Source: Phaeosaccion multiseriatum
Taxonomy: Eukaryota; Ochrophyta, other classes
Direction: 5' to 3'
Assembly (NCBI GenBank): GCA_965112735.1
Contig: OZ218961.1
Span: 434,001 to 498,000 of the forward strand
Length of the DNA stretch: 64,000 nucleotides
The notes under the pieces were generated by a model, which had not been told where the DNA came from, made no database searches, and saw only the letters and a program-made list of their open reading frames with translations. Positions within the stretch are counted from its first letter, which is position 1, and each line of letters begins with the position of its first letter. Made by a program: the position numbers and the translations under genes. Below, in pieces: positions 33,934 to 45,737 of this stretch.

Positions 33934-34817
33934 ATGTCTACACCATCAATCACGGACGGCCCTCTTCGCCTCATCGTGTTGCTTCACGCGGATAGCCTGG
34001 AGGTAAGGATCCGTGGGGTGGGGATGAGTGGAGCGCAGCTCATCCTCACCAACCTCTCTCCCTCTGCTCTTGCACCCACCTCACCTTCTCCCCCCCCTCC
34101 TCCTCTCTATTGCTGCGCTCTCCTCAGGCGTGGTGGGGTCTATGAAGGGCCTGCGCTTCACCCTCATAGCCTCCTTGCTGCTGCAGATGGTGACTCTGGG
34201 GGGCCTCATGCTCACTGACACGGTGTTCGGTGAACTCGAAGATGCGCGAGGGCAGAAGAGGCTCCAGGCCACGGTGTACATCACTGCGTGGCAGGCGCTG
34301 GCGGTTAGAGGTGGGCAAGGAGCCAGGCTACTCCAAAGTGTCCAAAGCGCGAGCAAGCTCCAAAATTACGCTCATGACGTTGCACGACTTGAAGCTACGC
34401 TTGGAAGGAGGAGGAGAAGGCGCGACAGCAGGAAGCATTGAGGAGTACAAGCCAGACGTGAAGATCACCTCCTTCTCCAGTGGCTACGGCGGCAACTCCA
34501 AGAGGCTGCGTGAGTTGGCATCGGCAGAAGATAGGGCACGCGCGGCGGGGTATGGGCCGGCAAGCCTCACCCAAGAGCCCGACCATACCCCCCCGGCGGC
34601 ACCGACCACGAAGGCGAACAAGAAGAACCCTGCGGCAAGACGACCGGCGGCGGCGACAGCCACACACACCAAGGGCAAGGCCGCGCCCAAGAAGAAGGCC
34701 TCGCCTCGTGTCAAGAAGCGAAGAGCAGCAGGGGAGGACGGAGGAGGCGAGACGAACAAGCCCCTCGGGAAGAAGCGCAGAGCCAGAATCATCGTCATCG
34801 ACGATGATTCCGAGTAG
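33934..34817 (+). CDS. Unidentified Lys/Arg-rich protein, model incomplete
   Basis: A short ATG exon (33934-34002, 'MSTPSITDGPLRLIVLLHAD') ends at GAG-GTAAGG. The C-terminal part is one frame from about 34311 to the stop at 34817: 'KITLMTLHDLKLRLEGG', 'EYKPDVKITSFSSGYGG', then a long Lys/Arg/Pro/Ala tail with 'KKKASPRVKKRRA' and the end 'RRARIIVIDDDSE', which suggests a nuclear, nucleic-acid-bound protein. Between them, 34129-34340 is also open in another frame ('GLRFTLIASLLLQMVTLGG'), and I cannot decide how it is spliced. No family was recognised. Confidence 0.4.
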
Positions 34818-34885
34818 TCCATGTCGAGATGGTCGATAATATGTCGAGATGGTCGATAATGTCGACATGTCGATGTGTCGATATA
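34815..34885. repeat. Short tandem repeat (ATGTCGAGATGGTCGATA)
   Basis: Two copies of ATGTCGAGATGGTCGATAAT followed by TGTCGACATGTCGATGTGTC, just after the stop of the basic protein gene. It shares the TCGACATGTCG vocabulary with the 27-nt minisatellite at 18.8 kb. Confidence 0.75.
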
Positions 34886-36058
34886 TGCCTGCTCGGCGCC
34901 GAGCTGGGGAATGTTCTTAATCTTCGGGGGTTGAGGGGAGATAAAGTGCAGAGCTTTGCGAGACGGGGAGGTGATCGATCCAGGGGGGGCGGAGGGAGGA
35001 GGGAAGGGCATGTCTTGTACAAAGGGGGGGCGACACAGCCACAAGGGGAAGGTAGCGCTTGGAGTCTCAGCAGCAGCAACAGCAGCAGCAACAGCAGCAG
35101 CAACAGCATCCAGAGAGCCAGATTCTGCCCATCAAGGGAAGGCAGGAAGAGAAGAGAAGAGAAGGGAAGGGAAGGGAGGGCTGGAGACGGGAGGGGAGGG
35201 AGGCCCAGACATGTCCGGGCCTGTGCCACTTACTGTGGACGGGTTGTGGTTTCATCAGTGCCAGTCAGAGCACGGGGAGAGGGAGAGAGAGAGAGGGGAG
35301 GTGGGGGGGGGGATGCTACTATGGACTATTGGGAGGAGGAGGCAAACACAAGCCCCCCTCTTCGTTGTGATCACCATCAGGGTGTGCAGAATGGTGGCTG
35401 GGGGGAGGAGGACTATGGAGTACCAACTGCTACCCCTCTCCCATACATTGTCTAATGTATTCTTCATTTTCGTAATTACATCCCCAGCAAACCAAAGGCC
35501 TTTGCATCCTCAAAGGAATCTCTGTCCCGGTCAGTCCGCCCATCGCACCCCCACCCTGTGACTCTTGACCGCGACAATCACCATCCGCACCAGGCCCATG
35601 GAAAACGTGCGTAACGCCTAGCGAGCGAGAGAAAGTTGGGAAGAGCCCCAAGAGATTGAATGCCCCACCCCCGCCCAGTCACTCCACCCCCCTCCCGCAA
35701 CTCGTACGCAAGTAGCAGCAGAGCGGCAGAGGCTACACATACCGTATCCCTCTGGCGGTCCCCATCCCCTCTTTGTCCTGTGTTCTCACGCGGAAAAGGC
35801 AAGTCTCCCTCGGAGCAATCAGCAAGCCGAGACCGACACTCCACGCTGCTGTCTGACCACCCACGCCCGCGCGAAGGGCACGTACAAAAGCGGTAGCCGC
35901 CTCTCCCGCAGAGCCCAACGCCGTGTCCCATCAACCCAGCCTGTAGGCATGGTCAATGGGGTGATTCTGTTCCATGTCATGCCACCCGCTCCTGCTAGTG
36001 TTCCTGCTGCTCCTGCTTACTGCCGACTGCTCTCCAGTACACGCACCAAACTACATCT
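34886..36058. other. Intergenic stretch, no gene supported
   Basis: Contains a CAG/CAA run (35070-35108), GA-rich blocks and several short open frames without family or splice support. It lies between two convergent 3' ends. Confidence 0.35.
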
Positions 36059-36926
36059 TCACTTGGCTTGGGGCTTCTCCCTCTCTAGGTAGCTTCCATT
36101 CTTGAAGGCTTCCCGCAAACTCAGACCGCCCTCTAACCGTGGGAGGCCCAATCGGTCGTTGATCTCGTTGCACTCTATGGTCAGCCGTTGCTGCCATTCG
36201 TCGGCCTTGTATCCTGCCCAAGCGAAGAAGCCTCCCGACATGACGTACTCCCATGGCCCTGCAGCGCGTTCAGATGGAGGGGGGGGGTATAGATGTACAG
36301 ACGAGAGAGGGAAGAAAGTATGTCAGTCAAGTTTTTGTATGTGGCATCGTTTCGGCTGTGTCGGAGAGAGAAGCGGTGAGAGAGGAACACGACAACAAAC
36401 AAAGCCTCAGATGCAGCGGCAACAGGAGAGTACAAGCGGGAAAGCTTTGTAACGACGTGGGCAGCACCAGAGCAACTAAAGGAGGGTTGGGGCCGAGACG
36501 CCAGTCGAATTGAGGGGGGGCGAAGAAAGTGGAGAAAGGGAAGCCAGCAACAAAGGAAAGCAAGCCCCAGAGGTGCTACACGCCAAGGAAGGCAGAAGGT
36601 GTGCTGCAATCGCCTCACTATATTCTCCTCTTCTTCTTTCCCACTCCTCTTCCTCCGGGAGGGAGGGCGGAGAAAGAGGAGAAAGGGAAGCCTGCAACAA
36701 AGGGAAGCAAGCCCCAATTGTACTACATGCCAAGGAAGGCAGAAGGTGCTGCAAATGTCGCCTCGCTATTCTCTTTCCCTCTTCTTTCCCAATACTCCTC
36801 TTCCTCCCCCTCCTCCCTCCCTCTGCACTCACTTCTCCTCAGCAAGATGCCCTCCAGATTGTTCACGTACGCCTTGATCCCCATCCCCATGCAACCCCCC
36901 ATGAAGGCGCTGAACATGGGAGCCAT
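36059..36926 (-). CDS. 97-aa protein, probable mitochondrial membrane subunit
   Basis: Two exons (minus) 36833-36926 and 36059-36258, in phase, separated by a 574-nt intron. The sequence starts MAPMFSAFMGGCMGMGIKAY, a Gly/Met-rich hydrophobic helix, continues NNLEGILLRRRPWEYVMSGG and FFAWAGYKADEWQQRL, and ends in a soluble tail EREKPQAK. The R-x-P-W followed by an aromatic/Gly helix and GYK-x-x-x-W is typical of small single- or two-span subunits of mitochondrial complexes (complex I-like in flavour). I could not assign a family, so the role is inference only. The intron holds two diverged tandem copies of a 170-bp segment. Confidence 0.6.
36500..36815. repeat. Two tandem about 160-170-bp repeats inside an intron
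   Basis: Copies at about 36519-36660 and 36670-36810 share GGGAAGC-tgCAACAAAGG, AAGCAAGCCCCA, CCAAGGAAGGCAGAAGGTG and a TTCTTTCCCA-CTCCTCTTCC end. The second copy runs towards the donor of the 97-aa gene, so exon-flanking sequence was duplicated. Confidence 0.75.
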
Positions 36927-37618
36927 TGCGCTGACCTCTTTCTTATCTAATATGCCCTTTCTCTTGATTCTATGCCCCCCCTCTCTCCCCTGTGAGTTTC
37001 AGGTCTTGGGAATTTTGACCCCTCGGGGATCGACGCGCCTCGAAACACAAAAGCCACTCAGCGTTCAAGCGAGAGTTGTTTTGTACCTGCCGAGGTAAGC
37101 GACGGGACCGGGCATAGAGGAGTTAACGAGAGGGTGAGATCTGGTCTCTCTCCCTCTCCTGTCGCTGTCTTGTCGGGAGAGAGAAAGGCGGCGAGCGGAA
37201 GGCGGGGAATGGGCTTCGATTTTGCGCGCCAACCTCAAGCTGACTTGGAACGAGGGGAAGGAAAGGGACTGTAAAGGGGGAGAGGTCGAGCGAGAGACAG
37301 GAGGGAATGATGGTGACCGCGGGGGTGTCTCTTGCTTCTCTGTGCGCAGATGCTACGACGGGGTCGACAGTAGGGGTGCTTGGGAAAATCAATGAACAAA
37401 TAAAAGGGGCGAAAGACAGGGAGCGGAGGAGAAGGGGACAGGGATTTCCGTCTTCTTGCGTGTATCGTGATGTGCGAGTCGGATTCTCTTCCTCCGCTCC
37501 CCCTTCCCCAAAAAGTTACCACCCCCCTTTGTAACCGCGTATTCTTTGCTTCTCGGCTCTGCTCCGCTCCCGTTTCTCCGTGCCAGCTTAGTGCCCTTAC
37601 AACGAACCTTAGGAAGAC
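36927..37618. promoter_or_regulatory. Divergent intergenic region (97-aa gene / C2 gene)
   Basis: 692 bp between start codons on opposite strands. No coding exon recognised. GA- and CT-rich, with no clear TATA box. Confidence 0.35.
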
Positions 37619-40059
37619 ATGGCGACCGAAGCACCAAAGGGCACGCTGAAAGTCACAGGTGAGAAGGCTTTATCACCAACTCTGTCTTTCCTCTCTTCGT
37701 CGCTCCGACTCTTGGGGTCACATGTGTTGAACTGCCGTCTCCCCCACCCCTCTGTCTTGCCTCTTTCTTCTCCCCCCGCCGCACCCAGTGAACTCTGCCC
37801 TGAATCTTCGAGCAAAGAAGAAGAAGAGCAAAGGTACGATAGCAAGAGCTGCTGCTGCTGCCTCCGCACTCTTCCTCTGGCTGGGTTGTTGGATGGCTTT
37901 TGTCGCTTGGGCGGGGTACGTCCACGCCAGCGTCAGAGCCTTTGGCCTTGTGTCCCCCTGTACCTGCTCGTGTGGCGTGGTTTCCATCTCACTTCCCATC
38001 CACACCTTTCCCCTCTCCCTTCTCTCCCCTCTCGTCTTTTGCACGTACGTACGCACGCACACACAACCCGCGCCCTCACCTCCCATCTGACACCCTGTAC
38101 CTTAGCCACTGATCAACAGCAGCCTACCGAGGTCGAGTTCAAGACCTACCCTGTCGTGACACTGAAGAGGACGGGAGAGAAGCAGGAGGGAACCCCCATC
38201 GCAGGGACGGACCCGAAGTGGAATCAGTCCTTCGAGTTCAAGGGTGAGTGGGTGGGTGGGTGATTCATTGAGTGAGTGAGTGAGTGAGTGAGTGAGTGAG
38301 TGAGATGGTGAGTGAGTGGGTAATTGAGGGAGTGACGGAGTGAGTGAGTGGGGATGGGTAGGAAAGTGAGGGAGTCGGGTGGGGAAAAGCCGCGAGGGTC
38401 GAGGCGACGGAATGTTCCAGATGCATCTTGTCTCAGTTTGCATGCGTCAACGGCGAGAGGAAAGACGCACTCCGGTTCCGTTCCATCTCATAAATTACTT
38501 ACTGTACGTTTGCGGTTGTTTGTATGTGTGTGTTTGCAGCAACGCTCGACAAGGACGACGTCATCGGCGTGGATATTTTTGAGAAGACCCCTGGGGGGAG
38601 TTCGGACAACATGTTGGGAAGCTTTGTGGCGAAGGTGAGCAGAAGGTCGAAGTGTGCGTGTGCGTTGCGTGATATTGAAAGAGGTAGACAAGGTCGAGTG
38701 GCTTGAGTGGCAGCGCTGTCCTTTTCGACACTCGCCACCTATGATAGAGGATGGGGTGTGTTTTGTGTTTTGTAGGGGCCTCATCAAGGAAGAGTGTTTC
38801 TCTGCGAGAGGGGAGGTGAGAGCTTCTCCTGTTATTCTTGTCCTGGCCTTTGTTCCTGCCCTGCTGTGGGGAAGATGCAGAAGATATGACAGGAAGAAAT
38901 GAAAGTCAACTCATTTGATGAAGTGAGCATGGCGAAATGCTTTCACCCCATCTCTGTGCCAATGCGCCCTCCCTTATGATGCCCGTGCCGAATGATTTTC
39001 TCACGTTCGCCCCACCTATACCCCATCCCCACCCCACCCCATCCACTGCCACCCCTCACTTAGGGCGTGAACTATGAGTCAGATGAAGGCTGGTACGACC
39101 TCAAGCCTACCTCCGGTTCCTTAGCAAAGGCAGACAACAAGTCAAAGGTTCACATCTCGATCGAGTACAAGTCAGTTTCCGCAGAGGCATCCCTGACGGA
39201 TACCAAGGACGCCATCGTGGACGGGGCCAAGAGGGCCATGGAGGAGGCCAAGGCCAAGAGCAAGAGCGTCGTTGAGGAGGGCAAGGGTGTTGCCACCAAA
39301 GCCAAGGGCGATGTCAAGGATGCCGTGGAGAAAGCGACGGGCGAGGTGAGCGGCGCGGTGGATGAGGTGAAGGGCGCTGTGGAGAAAGCGAAGGAGGTGA
39401 GCAGCTCGAGGCGTGTACATGTATAAGGCGAGGGGCAGGGGCGGGGGGCGGGGAGAGAAGAAGGGAGGGAGGGAGGAGAATGGGGGATGAGGGTGAGTGA
39501 GGGGTTCATTTCTCTCCTCCTCTCTCTCTCCTCGCACACTACTCCTTTTATCTCTTTTTCACGCTTCTTTTGCTCTCTTCCCCCTTCCTCTCTCTCCCTC
39601 TCTCTCTCTCTCTCTCCTCCCCTTTCCCTCTGTGCAACAAAAAAACAAATGCAGCAGAAGGACTTTTTCGACCGCAACTTGGGCAAGCTGAGCGGACCGC
39701 GGCATCAATGCCTGCGCTCTGAGTGGTACTACGAGAACTGCAAGGGTGCGTACCGCTTCATGTCTGAGGTGCCCGTCATTGGTCTCTTTGCGCCCGTGGT
39801 GGAGACCGTGGCCGAGACTGCTCTGAGCATCACCCCGTTCGCCAAGTCGGAGCCCGAGGAAGGGGGGGAGGTGCTCAAGTCGGTGGAGAAGCTAGACAAG
39901 CGATTCACGGTGAGTGAGTGAATGAGTGAGTGAGCGAGTGGGCTCTTGCGTGTGTAAGTAAAGAATGAGTCTGTTGGGCGCTCGATGCCCCATGTCCAAG
40001 CGATCGCCACCCTCTACGATCGGACATGCATGCACATGCACCGCGCACTCATTCCGTAC

Positions 40060-40110
<51 letters not shown>

Positions 40111-40657
40111 CACGCACGCACGCACACAAACACAGGGGGCACTGAACGGACTGGACAATGCGCTGGACAATGGCAAAGACTCGTGCATCGACGGCGTGCT
40201 GTCCGTCAAGGACAACATCAAAGGCTTCAACCCGGACGACAAGCCCGTGCACGAGGCGGTGTTGGATGTTGCCTGGGAGGTGCCAGGCAAGGCGGCAGGA
40301 GCAGTAACCGGTGCCGCCGGCGCCGTGGGGCACGCTGCCTGGGAGACGCCGGGCGTGGCGGTCGGGGCGGCAGGCACGGCGGTCGGAGCGGTCACAAGTG
40401 CAGCGGGAAGCGCGTTGGAAACCGCCTTGGGGATTCCCGGCAAGGCGGTGGGAGCCGTTGGTGGCGTCATTGGCGGTGTCTGGAGCTCGCTCACGGGTGG
40501 TGGGGGTAAAGAGGCGGACAAGAGTGCCGAGGAGAAGGACAAGACCACGGCGGAGAAGGAGAAGGAGAAGACGCCCGAGGAGACTGCCGCCGCACCCAGT
40601 GAGGGAGAGAAGAAGAGTGCCACAGCCATCAGCCCGCCCGTTGAGGCCCAGGTTTGA
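37619..40657 (+). CDS. C2-domain protein with LEA-like amphipathic repeats
   Basis: Exons 37619-37658, 37789-37833, 38106-38243, 38540-38634, 39064-39396, 39655-39909, 40136-40657, all in phase, 475 aa. The first about 120 residues form a C2 domain (Ca2+/phospholipid-binding fold): 'GTLKVT', 'FKTYPVVTLKRTGEKQEGTP', 'TDPKWNQSFEFK', 'DDVIGVDIFEK', 'GWYDLKPTSGS'. Next is a Lys/Ala/Glu stretch of LEA or apolipoprotein-like amphipathic repeats ('AKGDVKDAVEKATGEVSGAV'). A conserved-looking block follows ('FFDRNLGKLSGPRHQCLRSE'), then Ala/Gly helices with repeated AWE-x-PG-x-A ('VAWEVPGKAAGAVTGAAGA') and an acidic Lys-rich tail. It is likely a peripheral membrane or lipid-droplet surface protein, possibly protective under stress; no exact family is known to me. 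Donor 39910 expands into GAGTGAGT repeats. Confidence 0.82.
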
Positions 40658-41644
40658 GTCGACATGGCATGGATTTGGCCGTCTGTATCACTCACCCTGG
40701 CTGAACTTGAATGCTGACCGACTCATTCGCGGGAGTGGAGTGAAGAGAGGACGAAGAGGAGGAGGAGAGGAAGCGGGGGAGTCAGCACAGCAGCAGCCCA
40801 GAGTGGCGAGATGGCATGAGTAATTTTGAAACATGATGGCGGAGGGGGAGGGGGGGAACACAGAGGAGGAGGCGGAGACAGGCAGGCAGTGAACCTCTTT
40901 AGCCTACACATTGTAGCGAATTTTTCAGTTGGGATTTCTTTTGATGAGGGGACGGGTTCAGCGACTGTGTATACCTCTTCGCGCCAGCGCACTTTTTCTT
41001 TGGTTCTTTATTCACATGGTGGAGGAGGGACGGGCGGGGAGAGAGAGGAAGGGAAGGAAGGCACACAGCGTATGATCTGTCTTTTGCTCTTCTACGCATT
41101 TTTTCGGTGTATTTTTTTCGTGTTGATAGTTTGATTTTGGTTCTGGGAGGGTTTTCCTTGTGCATGGTGGGGGGGAAGGGGGGTGTGGTACGGCATAAAG
41201 GTGGGTATATAGGTCAAGGGTCGGGGTGGATGGACCGGTGGTCGTGCGGTAGCCTTCCCGTGACCCATATGCCTACACTTGAGCGGGGGGGGGGGGGGGA
41301 GGGGTAGCGAGGGAGGACCACGCGTCGCTTCCTTCCTTGTCACTCTACTCATTGATCTTATGTTGATACACATGGTACATTCTAATACAAGTTTTGAAGA
41401 GAGCGGAGGGGGGGGGGAAACCTTTATGGAGCTTTGCATGCCCGCACGTTCGCAAGGATTCGAATGTCCAACACACGTGTCACAGATGTTTCCCTCCGAA
41501 AACCCAAATACCCCCCTACTTGACATCCATAGCAGCGGACGCAGCAGAACTTCGAGGAGAAGTAAGAGATTCGAAGGGAGAGGAAGCCCAATCCTGAGCA
41601 CAAGCACAAGCACAAGCACACGAGGGCAGAGGGGAGAAGGAACC
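40658..41644. other. Intergenic, no gene seen
   Basis: Between two plus-strand genes. Holds the 3' UTR of the C2 gene and the upstream region of Tctex1, several poly-G tracts, and one CCCATATGCCTAC word at 41264-41276. Confidence 0.4.
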
Positions 41645-42530
41645 ATGTCGCTGTTTGACGAGCACAGAGACGCCGCCACGACGGCCATCACACAGGTAGA
41701 TCGATGGCCCCAAGGGATGAATGCCATCTCCGACTGGAGCTCATAGCAACCACCCCCTCTTCTTTCTCTCACTCAGTGCTCAATGCTCGCTATCCGATGC
41801 TGTTTTTCACACTCGTTTCCCGTCCCTTAACGCTGCTCCTCTCGCATTCTGTGCACTCTCTTGCTAAGGTGGTTGCTGGTCATTTGAGTGGAGTGAGGTA
41901 CTCCGTCGAGAGTGTGGAAGGGTGGTGCGAAGCCATCAGTCAGGCGGCAGTGCAGGCCTTGCAAAAAGAGCTCCTTCCAGCCAACTACAAGTGCACAGGT
42001 ACCGATTTTTTTTGTTTTTTTTAATTCTGTTTCATCACAATAATGTCGTAGTGAAGAGAAGCTACCCATGCTCTACCTCAGCTCCTCAAAGCGTCCACCC
42101 CATCACCACTACCAGCTTTTCTTGTTCCCCACTCGTCTTCCGAAGGAGGACACGCCGACCAGATGTGCTCTCGGGGCCTTCCAAGACCCCAGCCACCCCC
42201 GTGCACTCTTCCTTCCTGCTCTACCGTGTGCCTGCCCCATCCGCACCCTCACCCCTTGCCCTGCCATTCACTTTTCTTTAACCTCTCCTTCTCCCTCCCC
42301 CCCTCCCTCTCTCTCCCTCTCCTCTGTGTCCATCTGCTCTCTCCTCCCCCTCCCTCCCCTCCCTAGCGACATGTACGATCGTCCAGCGAGTGCAAGGCAA
42401 CCCATGTCACCTCACAACAAGCTCAGCAGCAATGTGGTGCTCGGAATCAGATGGAGTCATAAAGGTCCGCTGGGACGGAAAGAAGGAGCTGCTCACTGCC
42501 ATCGTGGTGGTCTTCGGCCTCGCTACCTGA
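41645..42530 (+). CDS. DYNLT: Tctex1-type dynein light chain
   Basis: Exons 41645-41695, 41869-41998, 42367-42530, in phase, 114 aa, the usual length of the family (about 113). Dimeric subunit of cytoplasmic or axonemal dynein that binds the intermediate chain and cargo. Signatures: 'VESVEGWCEAISQAAVQALQ' near the start, 'NYKCTATCTIVQRVQGNPCH' (the beta strand used for partner binding), 'AAMWCSESDGVIKVRWD' and the C-terminal 'TAIVVVFGLAT'. The ATG gives the expected N-terminus 'MSLFDEHRDAATTAITQ'. Presence implies microtubule motors, and probably flagellated stages if the axonemal form. No odd features apart from CT-rich introns. Confidence 0.9.
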
Positions 42531-43960
42531 CACCAGTGACTCACTACCCGGCCCACTGCACCCACCGTCCGGAGCCGACGAGGGCTGTGCAATGCCTTCC
42601 ACATACTTCCTCTTTCTCCACACGTCTCCATCCCGGTGCTCTGCCATGGCCAGGCGAAAGGGCGTCACAGTTGGATTGTGATGGTCCTTCGCTCTGCGGT
42701 AAGCTTCTTCTCTTTCCTTTCTCCATGTGTATATGTGTGTGTGAGAGAGAGAGTGAGAGTGCGTGCGTGCGCGCGCGCGCGACTCTGGCTCCCTCCCCCC
42801 CCCCCCCCGGAGGAGGGAGGGGTGGGCGTTGGAGGCCTGCTGTGGCGAAGTGGAACTGACCTTCGCGGGGCTCATATCGAACCCCCCTGTCCCCTATCCA
42901 GTGTACAATGGGCAGGGCATGCCTCAGACGCGACGATAAGACTGGACGACGGTTTTGCATGCGGTGCTGATGTCTGTTGGGGGTACTTGTATCTGCCTGT
43001 CTGTCTACGGTTTTGCGCGTCAAAGCGTGTGAGTTGCTTTGGCCTGCGGAGGCCTGCCGAGGGAGTGGGTGGGGGGGATGGGTGGGTTGTGTGTGTGTGT
43101 GGCGCTTGTCGCCCTTCTCCGATCATTCTCCGACCGTTCTCCCCCCGCCCCGGAGCTCTGTGTGTGTTTTTTTCCATTTTTTTTTTTGAAGTAGTAATGC
43201 GTGTGGAAGGAGAGAAAAGAAGTGGAGGGGCCGCTGTTCATGTGCTGTCTTTGTTCGGGGATGTAAGAGACCCAATCAGGAGAGGGGAGGGGAGGGGGAG
43301 GCATCATACTGGAGGAAGGAGGGAGGGAAAGAAGGAAGCAACAAGATGGGTTTTGATGAGGGGATGGGTAGTTAGAGGGAAGGATTGGGGATCATCCAAC
43401 AGAGAAGAAGAGAGAAGAGGACAAGGGGAGGGAAAAACAAGAAACACAACGACAAATGGCAGCACAATACGCACGAATGCAATACAATCATTTCATTATC
43501 CTATTTCTTCGGCTCTCGTCACTGCCCTGTTCTCCCTCCTCCCTACACCCCCTATCCTGCTCCTCCTCATCCTCATCCTGCTCCTGTCGTACACATGTCA
43601 TCTCTCCGACACACACACATCAATTCACGCCATCCTCCAAGTCCTCTCTCCTCCCCACCCAACATCAACACAAACAGCGCCGCTTCCATCCGATCTGATT
43701 GCTCCGATCATACGAAGATGCTCTGCCCAGTCTTGGTCCTCGCACATTCCCCTCTCACAGCAGCAGCAGGTAGCAGCAGCACCGATGGCAACCGACGGGA
43801 CGTCGTCTCCTCGCCCTACGCCGTCTGACGTGTCTCCTTCTCCCCCACTTAGCTGCATCAAGCACTATGTACTACGTCACCACGAGCGTGGCATAAAATA
43901 AGGTTCACACAAGAAAGAAGGCCAAAAGCTTTTAAAAAAGCTTCCTTCAGGCTCGAAGCT
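42531..43960. other. Convergent intergenic region, no gene supported
   Basis: Downstream of Tctex1 (plus) and of the 121-aa mitochondrial gene (minus). Contains CG-alternating GCGCGCGCGCG (42768-42781), a poly-C tract and a poly-T tract (43168-43187). Long plus-strand open frames here have no family similarity. Confidence 0.4.
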
Positions 43961-44207
43961 TTATTTCTCGAGTGATGCGATCCACTTCTCCTCGGACCCC
44001 GGCTTCTCCAACCACTCAAAGAACGCATCACCGGAGGGGATCTCCTCACTGGAGGAGGCGGGATCAGAGGGAGTGGCGATGGTCTCCACCTTTGGCTCTG
44101 TCGGGCGAGTGAGAAGAGCAGCAGCACAGCATCATCATTGTCAGGCAAGGTCGGGGGGGCGGGAGGATGTGGGGTTGTGGAACACTGTGGATTGGGGGGG
44201 GGGTAGG

Positions 44208-44261
<54 letters not shown>

Positions 44262-44939
44262 ACCGCATCCCCCCCTTTCGGCCCCTCTGTCTCCTCTGGG
44301 CCTCCCCCCCTCCCTCCTCCTTCCTCCACGGCACTCACTCACCCTCCTTCTTGCCACGCGTCAGCTTGAAGAGCGCGTAGATGCCGAAGTAGCCGCCCAT
44401 GATAGCACACACCATCTGCGCGCACAAAACCATTGGAATCGATCGCAAAGAGAAGGAAAGAAGAGGGGATGGGGGAGGAGGGGAGCCAAATACGAGTTAA
44501 GAGAGGGCACGATGTTGCGGGGGGGGGGCTGGGAAATAGACATGAACCACTGTACACGAGAAAGAAAGGGCCCATTCAGCCCTCAGCCCCGGGAGCCATT
44601 GCAGCTCGTGATGAAACGAGAGGAGACCGAACAAAGGAGGGAGGGGAGACGGGGCAAAAAACTGCAGAACAGGGCCAAACGAAACCCACTCCTCACGCCC
44701 AGCAGAACGCCAACCTTGCATTTCTTTTCCTCACACAGCTGCCCCCCTCCCCCCCCCGCCCCCCCCTCCTCTCACTAACCCACCTTTGCGTCCGTGTTAA
44801 GCACGCCTCGCACTTTCTCCTCGAAGCTGCCTGGTGGCGGTGCCGTCTTGGCCCCGCCCCCCATACTCCTCCTCTGCATCTGCGCAAGTCGCGGCCGGGC
44901 CACGGCCCCTGCCCTCGTAGCTGCTCGAACGGCAAACAT
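43961..44939 (-). CDS. 121-aa mitochondrial single-span protein
   Basis: Exons (minus) 44784-44939, 44343-44415, 43961-44097, in phase. The start 'MFAVRAATRAGAVARPRLAQ', then MQRRSMGGG, is a classic Arg-rich mitochondrial presequence. A short helix 'FEEKVRGVLNTDAK' precedes one membrane span 'MVCAIMGGYFGIYALFKL' followed by TRGKKE. The tail is acidic: 'DAFFEWLEKPGSEEKWIASL'. Size and layout match small inner-membrane subunits of ATP synthase or respiratory complexes. The tail W-L-x-x-PG-x-x-E-x-W looks like a conserved element, but I cannot name the family. The neighbouring plus-strand gene starts 572 bp upstream. Confidence 0.7.
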
Positions 44940-45511
44940 GGTCTTGTTCTTCTCAACTTTTTTTGTGACTTTTGCCCGTAGTCTCTTCTCCCAAGCCCTG
45001 CCCTCAGCAATGGCCTATCGCTTAGGCCTGGGCTGTCGTGCCCCCCCCTCGAGATACTTCTCGATCACGGAAGGCTTGCGAGAGGAGTGCTTGTTAGAAG
45101 CCTGGGTGAGGAGGGAAGAGGGCACTGGCGTCACCCAAAGAGCAGGACCAAACAGCAGCAACGAGAAGCGCAGCACAGCAGGGCTTGTACCCGCGCCTTC
45201 GTGGAAGACTTCCGTGAAAACTTGGCTCTTTTGGCCCCATTCAAGTTCGCCACGGAGACATATCCTGCAAAAGAAGCCGCCAGCTCACTGTTATGAGGAC
45301 CACCGACTACTGAAGGGAGTAGGCGTCACTGCGACAAAGCAGGCGGTGGAGGGCAGACGTCGGCCCGGCACAGGGCCTCGGCCTCATACCGTGCAGGTCT
45401 GTACGCCGCAGAACAGGAGTTCATGGACACGTCTTTGCTGGGTAGTGCTTGCCAAGGAGCGTAGGGGCAGTGAGAAATATACTTCACTTGGAAGGAGAGT
45501 CCTCAACTGTT
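44940..45511. promoter_or_regulatory. Divergent intergenic region (mitochondrial protein / histidine phosphatase)
   Basis: 572 bp between opposite start codons. No exon could be phased, although the plus strand is open in one frame from non-ATG starts. Promoters for both genes are expected here. Confidence 0.35.
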
Positions 45512-45706
45512 ATGGAGGAGGAACATTCCTCCGATTCCTCCCCCGCCCCCTCGGCCGGGTGGGGAGACCTTTTTCGGTCCACGGGGGCAAGTCTCTACAG
45601 CATGATAGAGAGCGGCGCCACCATGTTTGGTGACATGTTGGACACAGAGAAGAGATCTGACGAGGTGCAGCCCGGAGGGAGAGAGCTCACCGGAGCGGGA
45701 ACAACA

Positions 45707-45737
<31 letters not shown>

